From Flavobacteriaceae bacterium UBA6231 (GTDB taxonomy: Bacteria; Bacteroidota; Bacteroidia; Flavobacteriales; Flavobacteriaceae), in NCBI GenBank assembly GCA_002441545.1, contig DJWL01000001.1:1-51386 (forward strand): a stretch of 51,386 nt of DNA. The letters are read 5' to 3'. A model generated the notes under the pieces. It saw only the letters and a program-made list of their open reading frames with translations. It searched no databases and was not told where the DNA came from. This document shows, one piece after another, positions 33,268-41,168 of this stretch. Every line of letters starts with the position of its first letter. The first letter of the stretch is position 1. Both the position numbers and the translations under genes were made by a program.

Positions 33268-35553
33268 TTATTCTACTTCTAATTTTGATTCTAATACTGT
33301 TTTTGAACTACCACCAACAAATATTTTAAATTCACCTGACTCTAAAATGAATTCTCCATTATTATCGTAGAATCCTAACTCCTTATTAGTTAAATCAAAA
33401 GTGATTGTTCTTGTTTTATTTGGCTCTAATTCAACCAATTGAAATCCTTTCAACTCTTTAACTGGCCTAGTAATACTTGCAAACAAGTCTTGAATATATA
33501 GTTGAGCCACCTCTTTTCCAGATATTTTTCCTGTGTTTTTTATATCCACAGAAACTTTAAAATCTTCATTAGAAATCTTATTGACAGTTAAATTAGAATA
33601 TGTAAAAGATGTATAACTTAAACCGTGTCCAAATGAATATAAAGGATCATTATTTTCATCGGTATAATGGGACCAAAATACTTCATTTGGAGCCGGAATA
33701 ACAGGTCTTCCAGTATTTTTATGATTGTAGTAAATAGGTACTTGCCCAACACTTCTAGGAAACGACATTGGTAACTTTCCGCTTGGGTTATAATCTCCAT
33801 ACAACACCTGTGCAATTGCATTTCCGCTTTGAGTACCTAATTGCCATGCCTCTACAATGGCTGGAATATGCTCATCAGCCCATGGAATAGTAAGTGGACG
33901 CCCATTATTTAATACCAAAACAATATTTTTATTAGCTTTATAAACAGCCTCTAAAAGTTCTTGTTGAACACCTGGCAAATTTAAATCCACCCTACTTCTT
34001 GCTTCTCCAGTTTGAAATCCATGTTCTCCCAAAACCATAACTACAACATCACACTTTTTTGCTGTTTCAATAGCTTTTGCGAACTCACTTTTATCTTCTG
34101 TGTTAATGTTTAATTCTTTAGAAAACTCCGTTTCCCCAATGGTTAAATCTGCTCCTTTTGCATAATTTAATATATTTCCCGTATAACTTTGCATGCCTTC
34201 AAGAACTGAAATAGCAGAATTGTCTTCTGCTGCGATTCTCCAACTACCTAAAGGACTCGTTTTATCTGATGCTAAAGCTCCAATTAAAGCGATATTTAAG
34301 CCTTTCTTTTTTAAAGGAAGTAGTTGATTTTCATTTTTAAGAAGTACAATGGATTTTTTTGCAACATCTAAAACAGCCTCTTGAATTTCTTTGCTTTCAA
34401 TAACTTCGGCCTCTCTTGCTTCATTACAATATTTGTAAGGATCGTCAAATAGTCCAAGTTCAAACTTTACTCTTAATATTCGTTTTACAGCATCATCTAT
34501 CAAAGATTCATCAACAACACCTTCTCTTACCAAATTAGCTAATTCATCTACATATGCATAAGACTCCATATCCATATCTGAACCTGCAATAACAGCTAAT
34601 TTAACGGCTTGCTTTTTGTCTTCAGCATATTTATGACTAATCATTTCATTTATTGAACCCCAATCTGAAACTACAAAACCTTTATAACCCCACTTACCCT
34701 TTAAAATATCTCTTTGTAAAAAACTATTTCCAGTCGCTGGAATACCATTTAATTCATTAAATGAATTCATAAATGTTTTTACATCTGCATTAGCAGCAGC
34801 TTGAAAAGGAGGAAAAATAATGTTATAAAGTGTTGAAGTTCCAACATCAACAGTATTGTAATCTCTACCAGCTTCAGCAAAACCATAGCCTGCCCAATGT
34901 TTAGCACAAGCAGCAATGGTTTCTGGAGATGATAAATCGTCTCCTTGAAAACCTTGAACCCTAACTTCAGCAATTTTTGAACCTAAATATGGGTCTTCTC
35001 CCGATCCCTCCATAACACGACCCCACCTAGCGTCCCTTGAAATATCAACCATTGGTGCGAATGTCCAGTTAATACCTGCAGCAGCTGATTCTTTTGCAGC
35101 CACTTGAGCTGACCTTTTAATGGCTTCTAAATCCCAACTAGCTGCTTCTGCCAAAGGTATTGGACTAAGTGTTTTGTAACCATGAATCACATCAAAACCT
35201 ATTATCAATGGAATGCCGAGTCTGGTTTCTTCAACAGCTATTTTTTGAACGGCTTTAACCTCTTTAACGCCTCTTACGTTAAGCATGGAACCCACGTATC
35301 CCTTTCTTAAATGCTCATATTTCTTAGCGGCATCACCATCAGAAGGTTTTGGACCAGTAACATCCCAAAAACCGTTGTATTGATTCATTTGACCGATTTT
35401 TTCTTCTAAAGTCATTTTTAAAAGTAAATCAGCAATCTTTTTTTCGACCAAATCATTTGTGTTAACCATTAACTTATTTTCTCCTTGCTCTTTACAAGAA
35501 ACATTTAAAACTAATAAGGTTATAAGTAAAATAAATAGTTTGTTTGTTTTCAT
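33268..35553 (-). CDS. bglX: glycoside hydrolase family 3 beta-glucosidase, lipoprotein
   Basis: A 761-residue secreted enzyme expected to release glucose from beta-glucan oligosaccharides. The lipobox Cys20 (LLVLNVSC) anchors it in a membrane, and the downstream residues KEQGEN lack a strong surface-export tag, so it may face the periplasm. The N-terminal TIM barrel has MTLEEKIGQM, SRDARWGRVMEGSGEDPYL and the nucleophile Asp297 in KGFVVSDWG. A C-terminal FnIII-like domain is present. Gene and family length agree. Its start overlaps the GH16 stop (ATGA), and the GH16 pseudogene begins 2 bases after its stop. The exact substrate (laminarin, other beta-1,3 or 1,4 glucans) is not settled; the gene symbol is by resemblance only. 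Confidence 0.88.
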   Translation of the reverse strand: MKTNKLFILLITLLVLNVSCKEQGENKLMVNTNDLVEKKIADLLLKMTLEEKIGQMNQYNGFWDVTGPKPSDGDAAKKYEHLRKGYVGSMLNVRGVKEVKAVQKIAVEETRLGIPLIIGFDVIHGYKTLSPIPLAEAASWDLEAIKRSAQVAAKESAAAGINWTFAPMVDISRDARWGRVMEGSGEDPYLGSKIAEVRVQGFQGDDLSSPETIAACAKHWAGYGFAEAGRDYNTVDVGTSTLYNIIFPPFQAAANADVKTFMNSFNELNGIPATGNSFLQRDILKGKWGYKGFVVSDWGSINEMISHKYAEDKKQAVKLAVIAGSDMDMESYAYVDELANLVREGVVDESLIDDAVKRILRVKFELGLFDDPYKYCNEAREAEVIESKEIQEAVLDVAKKSIVLLKNENQLLPLKKKGLNIALIGALASDKTSPLGSWRIAAEDNSAISVLEGMQSYTGNILNYAKGADLTIGETEFSKELNINTEDKSEFAKAIETAKKCDVVVMVLGEHGFQTGEARSRVDLNLPGVQQELLEAVYKANKNIVLVLNNGRPLTIPWADEHIPAIVEAWQLGTQSGNAIAQVLYGDYNPSGKLPMSFPRSVGQVPIYYNHKNTGRPVIPAPNEVFWSHYTDENNDPLYSFGHGLSYTSFTYSNLTVNKISNEDFKVSVDIKNTGKISGKEVAQLYIQDLFASITRPVKELKGFQLVELEPNKTRTITFDLTNKELGFYDNNGEFILESGEFKIFVGGSSKTVLESKLEVE

Positions 35554-36662
35554 AATTTTTGAAATACTCTTATATAATCAATTTCCATTACAGACTCTGT
35601 AAAATTTGGGTCAATAGTAAACCAACTTCCTCCCATAGCAACATTTAAAATAAAGAACTGAGGCATGTTGAAGGGCCAATTACTACTATTTTTTACTACT
35701 GGATTATAGCTATACAAATAGGTATCATCTATCAAAAATTTAAGTTCAGTTTCTGTCCATTCTAAAGTATATACATGAAATTCTGTTGAATAATCGCTAA
35801 CGGTGGTTTCTCCTACTTTGGCACTCGAACAGCCACCTGAACACGAAGGTGTATGTGTGGCACTAGAAATAATAGCGGGATTATAACCCCAATGTTCCAT
35901 AATATCTACTTCTCCACATGCAGGCCAACCCACCTGATCTATATTGGATCCTAACATCCAAATTGCTGGCCATGTGCCTGAACCTATTGGTAATTTTGCT
36001 CTTACTTCTACGCGTCCATAAGTAAAATCGTATTTTCCTTTTGTTATTAGCCTAGCAGAAGTGTATTCAAACCCTTCATAATTTTCCTTTTTTGCAATTA
36101 TTTTCAAAACACCATTTTCAACCTTAACATTATCTGATCTATTAGTGTAATATTCTTTCTCTCCATTTCCCCATCCGCAATTACTGGGGCAACCATTTCC
36201 AATTTCATATCCCCATTTTGAACCATCTGGTGTTCCATCTGTATTAAACTCATCAAACCAAACTAATTGAGGGCTTTTTGGTGCAACATAAACTATTACC
36301 TTTTTGAAACTGCTAATCATGTTACCGGTACTTGAATAGGCAAAAACAGAGACTAAATATTCATTTGTTCCTTCGGCGGTGAAAGTATATTGAAATTCTC
36401 CGCTTGAATTCTTCACCTCAGCATCACTACCAACTTTAAAACCATAAGTTGTTGCGTCTGTAGCGCTAGCAGTACAACTTATTAGTCCTGTACCATCTCC
36501 GTTTGGATTATTAACATCGGTTCCTGAAATGGCTATGTTGAAAACTAAGTTTTTAGGTGTTATCTGTTGTGGTTGTGGATTTTCTATAGGATCTCCTCCT
36601 CCAGAACAGGACAGTAAAAGTATGAAGCTTACTTGCAATAAATAATATATTTTTTTAAGCAT
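35550..36662 (-). CDS. GH16 endo-beta-glucanase (laminarinase-like) with PKD-like domain
   Basis: A lipoprotein of 370 residues with Cys19 (LLLSCSGGG). An N-terminal PKD-like domain (about 40-130) is related to the neighbouring lipoprotein at 36730-37605: both share VNNPNGDGTG/AANPNGDGSG and a similar strand pattern. The GH16 catalytic domain (about 130-370) shows LVWFDEFNTDG, CPSNCGWGNGEKEYYT, GSGTWPAIWMLGSNIDQVGWP, and the catalytic EVDIMEHWG with nucleophile Glu251 and acid/base Glu256 (ExDxxE type). It should cut beta-1,3-glucan or mixed-linkage glucan. The ATGA overlap with the GH3 gene implies coupling. This is the intact copy; the second GH16 is a pseudogene. Confidence 0.92.
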   Translation of the reverse strand: MLKKIYYLLQVSFILLLSCSGGGDPIENPQPQQITPKNLVFNIAISGTDVNNPNGDGTGLISCTASATDATTYGFKVGSDAEVKNSSGEFQYTFTAEGTNEYLVSVFAYSSTGNMISSFKKVIVYVAPKSPQLVWFDEFNTDGTPDGSKWGYEIGNGCPSNCGWGNGEKEYYTNRSDNVKVENGVLKIIAKKENYEGFEYTSARLITKGKYDFTYGRVEVRAKLPIGSGTWPAIWMLGSNIDQVGWPACGEVDIMEHWGYNPAIISSATHTPSCSGGCSSAKVGETTVSDYSTEFHVYTLEWTETELKFLIDDTYLYSYNPVVKNSSNWPFNMPQFFILNVAMGGSWFTIDPNFTESVMEIDYIRVFQKL

Positions 36663-36678
36663 TTTTTTTAATTTATAT

Positions 36679-36715
36679 GTTAAAATAGGAAGACCAAAAA
36701 TCTTCCTATTTTAAC
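36679..36715. promoter_or_regulatory. intra-operon 15-bp stem-loop
   Basis: GTTAAAATAGGAAGA (36679-36693), a 7-base loop and TCTTCCTATTTTAAC (36701-36715) form a perfect 15-bp stem in the 67-base gap between the 291-residue lipoprotein and GH16. On the minus strand the following bases are A-rich rather than T-rich, so it is not a textbook terminator. It may stabilise or process the mRNA. Confidence 0.8.
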
Positions 36716-36729
36716 ACTGATAGTATTCA

Positions 36730-37605
36730 TTATTCAGGTATTAATGTAAACCACCAATTAAATTCATTATTTCCATCAGTAGTTGTTAAAACCATTTCAT
36801 CTGCAGATCTACTAAATATTATATATTGATGATTTCCACCTGTATAATATCCAACGAAAGCCAAACCAGTTAAGCTAAGAGTTTCAACACCTCCCGGGGC
36901 AGTTAAAGACCATTGAGCACTATAGTCGTTAAAACTATAATTCAAAATATCAGCTCCATCAACAGTTCCTCCAGAACCTCCTAATTCGTTAATTAGGGGA
37001 TCTCTACCAAAAACGTCTCCGTTAGTAACATGTGTAAATGTTCCATCAATATTAAAGGTATATCTGTCGTCGTACATCCCAAATCCATCTTTATCATTTG
37101 CACCAGCACTATACCATTCAAACGGTGTTGTTCCATTGGCTGGTCCTAAACCAAAGTGAGGTTTAGCTTCTGCTTTTATTCTCCATACTCTTGAAGAATT
37201 AGAAGTAAGCATAGTTAATAAATCTGCCGGAGGAGAATAAAGGGATAATACCTCAACCTCAATAGTTTTAGTCGTTGAAACACCTCCCGTACCATAAGCA
37301 ATTACAGTAACAGGATATGTATTAAGCCCTAGTTCGGTAAAGTCATGAGAAACAGAACCTCCTTTAGCCAGTTTCGTTACATTTTGAATCACGAAATGAA
37401 TAGCAGTAACATTATCTGCCGTTGCAGTAAAACTTACAGAGCCAGAACCATCTCCGTTTGGGTTGGCAGCATCCGCACCAACAATATCAACTGAAATTTG
37501 TATGTTGGATGGAGCTATAAGCTCACCAAGCTGAATGTCGTCATCTTGACAAGCAAACACTAACAGTGTTATAAAAACACCGAGTATATATTTTAAGTTT
37601 TTCAT
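36730..37605 (-). CDS. PUL surface lipoprotein with PKD-like domain
   Basis: A 291-residue lipoprotein (lipobox Cys19, LVFACQDDD) in the PUL, with acidic residues at +2 to +4, as in the Bacteroidota surface-export signal. A PKD-like domain (about 30-130) is followed by a C-terminal beta-rich domain (about 135-290) that includes SNSSRVWRIKAEAKPHFGLGP, a DRYTFNIDGTFTHVTNGDVFG strand and a Trp/Tyr-rich end (EFNWWFTLIPE). It looks like a SusE/F-like or SGBP glycan-binding protein; no enzyme motif is visible. It lies 11 bases downstream of the larger binding lipoprotein, and precedes GH16 by 67 bases with a stem-loop between. Confidence 0.72.
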   Translation of the reverse strand: MKNLKYILGVFITLLVFACQDDDIQLGELIAPSNIQISVDIVGADAANPNGDGSGSVSFTATADNVTAIHFVIQNVTKLAKGGSVSHDFTELGLNTYPVTVIAYGTGGVSTTKTIEVEVLSLYSPPADLLTMLTSNSSRVWRIKAEAKPHFGLGPANGTTPFEWYSAGANDKDGFGMYDDRYTFNIDGTFTHVTNGDVFGRDPLINELGGSGGTVDGADILNYSFNDYSAQWSLTAPGGVETLSLTGLAFVGYYTGGNHQYIIFSRSADEMVLTTTDGNNEFNWWFTLIPE

Positions 37606-37616
37606 CTTTGTATTTT

Positions 37617-39668
37617 TTAATTAGTTAACGTGAAATCATCATAATAATATACCGAACCATCTCCCGAATTACCGAAATCGAAGAATATTACAATTCTAAC
37701 ATAATCTGCTGTTGGTGCAGCACTAAAATCATAAACTAAAGTTTCCCAGGCATTTGCGGTTGTTGTATTTACATCCACTTCAGTTGTTATACTTGCGTCT
37801 GCATTTTCTAATTTAACTTTTACAACAGCACCCGTTTTTGGAGACCATGTTTTAACGCTTATTTTAGAATACGTTAAAAAATCTAATGGAGTAGACATTT
37901 CAAAGTAACTTCCAGCCCATACTTCTGCCCCAGAAGGCTTTGTAAACTCTGCTACATTTGATGATGTATTAATTCCAGATGCATCGGGGTTACTTATTAC
38001 TTGCACTGATGCGTTTCCAAAATTTGTAAACGTTGGTGCAGTTCCTTCTAATGATTCTAAAACAAGTGGAGCAATACCCCCTTCACTTTCTAATTGAAAT
38101 TCATCATAATAGTATACCGAACCATCTCCTGCGTTACCGAAATCGAAGAAAATTACAATTCTAACATAATCGGCTACTGGTGCAGCACTAAAATCATAAA
38201 CTAATGTTTCCCAAGTATTTGATTTTGTTGTGTTTGCATCAACCTCATATGTAATGGTAGCATCAGCGTTTTCTAATTTTATCTTGACAACAGCACCCGT
38301 TTTTGGCGACCATGTTTTAACCTTTATCTTTGAATAAGTGACAAAATCTAATGCACTTGGTACTTCCAAAAAGCTACCTGCCCATACTTCAGCCCCAGAA
38401 GGCTTTGTAAACTCAGCTACATTTGATGATGTATTAATTCCAGATGAATCGGGGTTGCTTATTACTTGTGCTGCTGCATTTCCAAAATTTGTAAATGTTG
38501 GTGCAGTTCCTTCAAAATCTTCAATCATAGAAGTTACAATACCTGAAGCAGCCCTATAAAAATATATATTATCAATAAAGACAGTTCCAGCAGCCCATGG
38601 ATCACCTACAAATTTCATTTGAAAAATTTCGGAAACTGTAAGTCCTTGATCAGTATAATCAGAAATAGGAATGTCTATAGTTGTCCATTCTCCAGCTGTT
38701 AAATCTCTCCAAACTGGTTTCTCTGTAACAGTACCGCCAGCATTATTTATTAGTGATGTTTCAATTCTGGTAGCATCTCCAGACGTCCAAACATCCATAT
38801 GTAAGAATTCCATTCCTGAAACATCAACTGATGTTCCGTCAGCAAGAGCTATTCCTTGATAACTCAAATTAATGTATTGCAACATTTCATCTCCGTTTAA
38901 ATCAAACATAGCCCAGCTACTGCCTTGTCCGCCTTGTCCCCAATCTGGGAAGTAATTTGTACCAGCAACATCAGTATATTTGCTTGAAAAAATAGAAATC
39001 ACATCGCCTTCCAATCTTCCTGGTTGAGCGGGTGCAGAAGCAATGGGCTGCAAAATTTCTGTTACCAAAAATTCTTCAATATATTCTGTAGTGGCAATGG
39101 CAGCACTTTTAGAAACTACTCTAATAGTATAAGTCCCTGGACTTTGATAGGTATAGGAAACAACATCTCCATTATTAGCGCTCAATGGGTTGTCATTATT
39201 GGACTCACCAAAATACACGTCGAAAGAAACAGCAAAATCTGCTGTTGCAGTAACGTTTACTTTTTTTGATACTGCTTGGTCATTAGAAATCTCTACAACT
39301 AAATTTTCTGGAGCCTTAAAGGAAACTACCAACTCTTGGGTTGTTTGGCTTTTTAATCCTGTAATACCAATAGCTTCTATAGTTACAGAGTACGTGCCTT
39401 CACTATAAATGTGCTCTACACTTTGTCCTTGATTTACTACTTCTGGTTCTGTAGTATCATCACCTAATGTAATATTATACTTTACTGCCCCTGTAGAATT
39501 TGGTATAATGGTTACAAGACCAGTATTATCTTGTGTTACTTGAAATAGCGCCGATATATTTGATGGTGCTACTACATTATCTAAATAATCTAAATTATTG
39601 TCATCTGTACAACTAAAAGCCATCAATAACGCTAGACTATAGCTTAATAAATATTTTAATGTTCTCAT
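37617..39668 (-). CDS. multi-domain surface glycan-binding lipoprotein with tandem CBM-like repeats
   Basis: A 683-residue lipoprotein (Cys20, AFSCTDDNN) with the surface-export pattern. Two PKD-like domains (about 31-125 and 125-210) precede a beta-sandwich module (about 220-375, NYFPDWGQGGQGSSWAMFD, LHMDVWTSGDATRIET). Then two near-identical modules follow at about 382-527 and 537-682, each containing FEGTAPTFTNFGNA-type and KPSGAEVWAGS stretches and ending FFDFGN.GDGSVYYYD. These look like carbohydrate-binding modules; no catalytic motif is seen. SusD lies 10 bases upstream and the smaller lipoprotein 11 bases downstream. Residue conservation in the duplicates is very high, so the duplication is recent or under selection. 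Confidence 0.78.
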   Translation of the reverse strand: MRTLKYLLSYSLALLMAFSCTDDNNLDYLDNVVAPSNISALFQVTQDNTGLVTIIPNSTGAVKYNITLGDDTTEPEVVNQGQSVEHIYSEGTYSVTIEAIGITGLKSQTTQELVVSFKAPENLVVEISNDQAVSKKVNVTATADFAVSFDVYFGESNNDNPLSANNGDVVSYTYQSPGTYTIRVVSKSAAIATTEYIEEFLVTEILQPIASAPAQPGRLEGDVISIFSSKYTDVAGTNYFPDWGQGGQGSSWAMFDLNGDEMLQYINLSYQGIALADGTSVDVSGMEFLHMDVWTSGDATRIETSLINNAGGTVTEKPVWRDLTAGEWTTIDIPISDYTDQGLTVSEIFQMKFVGDPWAAGTVFIDNIYFYRAASGIVTSMIEDFEGTAPTFTNFGNAAAQVISNPDSSGINTSSNVAEFTKPSGAEVWAGSFLEVPSALDFVTYSKIKVKTWSPKTGAVVKIKLENADATITYEVDANTTKSNTWETLVYDFSAAPVADYVRIVIFFDFGNAGDGSVYYYDEFQLESEGGIAPLVLESLEGTAPTFTNFGNASVQVISNPDASGINTSSNVAEFTKPSGAEVWAGSYFEMSTPLDFLTYSKISVKTWSPKTGAVVKVKLENADASITTEVDVNTTTANAWETLVYDFSAAPTADYVRIVIFFDFGNSGDGSVYYYDDFTLTN
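37624..38525. repeat. tandem duplicated module inside the glycan-binding gene
   Basis: Two direct copies, about 37624-38060 and 38089-38525, are offset by 465 bases (155 codons). DNA identity is obvious by eye: shared runs include CTACATTTGATGATGTATTA and GGTGCAGCACTAAAATCATA. Substitutions are scattered, largely at third positions. Confidence 0.88.
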
Positions 39669-39678
39669 AGTTCTTTTT

Positions 39679-41160
39679 TTAATTTTGATACCCTGGGTTT
39701 TGTTGCCATCTATTTCCAGACAATTCTATTTCTTGAATTGGAATAGGGAAAAGTTCGTTTTTGTTAGCTTGGAAATCTGGAATAGTTCCAACTGCCTTTC
39801 CTGTTCTTACTAAATCAAAGAAACGATGACCTTCTCCTACTAATTCTACACGACGTTCTTTATAGATATCATTTGTTAAATTAGTTCCTGTAGTACTTAC
39901 ATTTCCTAACATGGCTCTGTTTCGTACTTGGTTTAAATACCCTTGAGCTCTTGTATCACTAATACCGCCTCTATTTAAAGCCTCGGCGGCCATTAATAAT
40001 ACATCGGCAAAACGAATTACTCTTGTGTTGTTTGGGTTTGTAAGAGCAGCGTCAGGTCTGTTTGCGTCTCCTAATCTTGCAATATACTTTCTGTTAAAAT
40101 ATCCTGTTTGCTCATAACCAGCAGTTTCATCATAACTTGCACCAGGATGATTTGCTATCCATTGTTCAATATCTAATATGGAATACTCTAAACGAATATC
40201 TCCATCTTCAAAGGCATCAACCACATCCTGAGTAGGAACGTTAAAACTATATCCAAAATCGAACACAGGGCCTACATAACCTCTCACACCATTAAACCCA
40301 ACAGCATAGTTTCCTTCTAGACACTGAAAACAATCGTAAGATCCACCATCTACATCGGAGTATTGTATTTCGAAAACAGATTCTATATTGTTTTCATATT
40401 CGTTCTCCCACATTAAAGGAGCAATGTTTGATGGAAGTAATTCATAAGGGCCATTAGCTATTAAATCTTCGAAAACACTAGCTGCTTCAGTAAATTTATC
40501 TTGATATAAGTAAGCTTTACCTAATAAAGCTTGGGCTGTTCCCTTTGTAATTCTTCCTGTTTGACTTTGAATATAAGGAAGGTTAGCTGAGGCAAAAATT
40601 AAATCTTGCTCAATTAATGCATAAACTTCTGATTTTGGTGTTCTGTCTATTGTAAATTGATCACCAAATTGAATGCGTTTATCTATTGATAAAGGCACAT
40701 CTCCAAACCATTTTACTAATTCGAAATAATAAAATGCTCTTAAAAATCTGGTTTGTGCTATAACACTAGTTTTATTTGGAAAGTCAATTTTATCTTTAAA
40801 TTCCATAATGTAATTAGTACGATTAACGCCAGTATAGTTCCATGTCCAAATATTTCTTAAAATATTGTTTGTTGGAGTATGAATCATATCATCAATTTCC
40901 TGTATACCAGGAGTATCTGTAGCACTTTCTCCGCCAGCAAGTGTATTGTCTGAAGCTATTTCAGCAATTTGAAATTGTTGAGCTGTTGCTTGCAAATAAT
41001 CGTATGCTGCAATTAATGCGTCTTGATAATCTTGTTCTGTATTGAAAAAATCCTCTGAGTTTTCATCTGGTGAAGCAACATCAACAAAATCATCAGCACA
41101 AGAAAACATTGCTAAAAAAGCAAATACAATGAGGATATAATAAGTTTTTAAATTTTTCAT
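39679..41160 (-). CDS. susD: RagB/SusD family nutrient-uptake outer-membrane lipoprotein
   Basis: The 493-residue lid protein of the SusCD transporter. The lipobox Cys21 (LAMFSCADD) carries acidic +2/+3 residues. Family features are the N-terminal EDFFNTEQDYQDALIAAYDYLQA, FLRAFYYFELVKWFGDVPL, KGTAQALLGKAYLYQDKFTEAA, VRNRAMLG, DIYKERRVELVGEGHRFFDLVRTGKA, and a C-terminal NPGYQN. It lies 8 bases after susC. It should bind the glycan oligosaccharide on the cell surface and hand it to SusC. Confidence 0.96.
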   Translation of the reverse strand: MKNLKTYYILIVFAFLAMFSCADDFVDVASPDENSEDFFNTEQDYQDALIAAYDYLQATAQQFQIAEIASDNTLAGGESATDTPGIQEIDDMIHTPTNNILRNIWTWNYTGVNRTNYIMEFKDKIDFPNKTSVIAQTRFLRAFYYFELVKWFGDVPLSIDKRIQFGDQFTIDRTPKSEVYALIEQDLIFASANLPYIQSQTGRITKGTAQALLGKAYLYQDKFTEAASVFEDLIANGPYELLPSNIAPLMWENEYENNIESVFEIQYSDVDGGSYDCFQCLEGNYAVGFNGVRGYVGPVFDFGYSFNVPTQDVVDAFEDGDIRLEYSILDIEQWIANHPGASYDETAGYEQTGYFNRKYIARLGDANRPDAALTNPNNTRVIRFADVLLMAAEALNRGGISDTRAQGYLNQVRNRAMLGNVSTTGTNLTNDIYKERRVELVGEGHRFFDLVRTGKAVGTIPDFQANKNELFPIPIQEIELSGNRWQQNPGYQN

Positions 41161-41168
41161 AATGCTTA

